This document shows positions 63,190-64,000 of a DNA stretch of 64,000 bases, in pieces. Origin of the DNA: Trichuris trichiura. Taxonomy: Eukaryota > Nematoda > Enoplea > Trichinellida > Trichuridae. Under the pieces are notes generated by a model. It did not search any database. It was not told the DNA's origin and saw only the letters and a list, made by a program, of their open reading frames with translations. How positions within the stretch are numbered: position 1 is the stretch's first letter; each line of letters begins with the position of its first letter. The stretch covers positions 5,642,001 through 5,706,000 of the forward strand of contig JBAJFE010000014.1 in NCBI GenBank assembly GCA_037903355.1, given 5' to 3'. The translations under genes were made by a program, and so were the position numbers.

Positions 63190-64000
63190 CATGGCCGTAC
63201 TCAGCATGTAAATTAAACAGATAGGGTAAAGGTGGGCAACCTTGCCCCGCTTCTTTCTCAACCGCAAACCAGTCTGCCGTTCCACGCGCAGTTCAGAATA
63301 GTGCTTCTTGATTTGCGTACAGGCTCTTCATGAGAGCGGTAAGACGAGCTGCCACTCCCATTTTCTGGAAGACTTGATGCAATCTGTTGTGATCCACGCA
63401 ATTAAACGCAATGGCGCAGTCGATAAAAGCAGAAATAGATGGCTTTCTGAATTCTTCTACTTTCTGCATAATCTAACGAATGCTGACAATTTAGTCTCGA
63501 GTTCCTGTATCCCGTGAAAAGACTGGCTTCTGGTAATTCTCCGTTTCGACATACTGCTAAAGTCTAGCTTGCAGAATCTTGAGCACGACCTTGCTGGCAT
63601 GTCAGGTCAGTCCGATTCTCTTATAATTCAGACATTCCTGGGCCCTGCCCTTCTCAGAAATTGAAACATAAGTTGATCTTGTCTATTCCAATTTCCATTG
63701 TTTAGCTTTGCAAATTTTTTGACATACGGAGTACAGCACCTTAGCACCATCTCCTTTTAGGACTTTGAATAGCTCAACTGGGATTTCATCGTGCCCAGAG
63801 GCACTATTATTGCTTTATGCTTCTTAAGACCCATATGACTCGCTCTCTAACATATCCTGGTCAAGGTCAGCAACCATGTTATCATGGCTTTCAATGGCGT
63901 TAATATCATTCTTACCGAGTGCTGTAGTGTACTCACTCTACCTGCTTTTAATCCTTTCTATGTCGGTCAAGTCCTTGCTGTTCCCGTCTTTTATTGCGCT
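63190..64000 (-). mobile_element. Non-LTR retrotransposon (LINE) reverse transcriptase, RTE/BovB-like, runs off the window
   Basis: Minus-strand frames give a long, broken but clear RT. In order: SKDLTDIERIKSR with EYTTALGKNDINAIESHDN (64000-63850), PVELFKVLKGDGAKVLYSVC, EKGRAQECLNYKRIGLT and HASKVVLKILQARL (63650-63560). After these come RDTGTRD and IVSIR-IMQKVEEFRK, FIDCAIAFNCVDHNRLHQVF (63430-63370, motif A region) and MGVAARLTALMKSLYANQEA. Last are GTADWFAVEKEAGQGCPPLP and YLFNLHAEY. The wording is close to the ruminant-type endonuclease/RT family that I remember as BovB. Stops and frameshifts make it inactive. Confidence 0.8.

Overview
This is eukaryotic (metazoan) nuclear DNA: genes are split by GT-AG introns, many only 41-60 nt long, and most 3' splice sites fit TTTYAG. 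That intron style, together with tight tandem genes, suggests a nematode, perhaps an enoplean with a repeat-rich genome. This is an inference from splice signals and gene structure, not a species identification.

Layout. 1-24231, minus strand: three conserved genes in one head-to-tail row. In transcription order they are a Maf-type nucleotide pyrophosphatase (24231-19975), the multipass membrane protein pecanex (19963-5644) and the ubiquitin hydrolase USP5/isopeptidase T (5298 to beyond base 1). Maf stop and pecanex start are only 11 bp apart, and pecanex and USP5 are 345 bp apart, so a polycistronic unit is possible. The large introns carry decayed mariner copies, a hAT-type MITE, inverted repeats and a near-perfect 292-bp hairpin. 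29347-31618, plus strand: the structure-specific endonuclease subunit MUS81, in five exons. I recognise four host genes; MUS81, pecanex and Maf are complete, and USP5 lacks only its last few codons.

The rest (24.2-29.3 kb and 31.6-64 kb) is gene-poor and made of degraded mobile elements: BEL/Pao and Ty3/Gypsy fragments, an LTR-like repeat in two copies, hAT elements (one with transposase remnants), pogo/Tigger remnants with related MITEs, mariners, and an RTE/BovB-like LINE at the right edge. None of the transposon ORFs looks intact. About 34.7-41.4, 41.8-45.3, 47.6-50.0 and 54.1-59.6 kb hold no gene I can recognise.

The genes do not form a pathway: USP5 recycles unanchored polyubiquitin, MUS81 resolves branched DNA, Maf cleans nucleotide pools, and pecanex is a membrane protein linked to Notch signalling in flies. 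Exon borders were set by hand from splice consensus, reading frame and remembered family sequence. Each gene model keeps frame across all exons, but untested junctions are flagged. No prokaryotic operon, CRISPR array, rRNA or convincing tRNA was seen.
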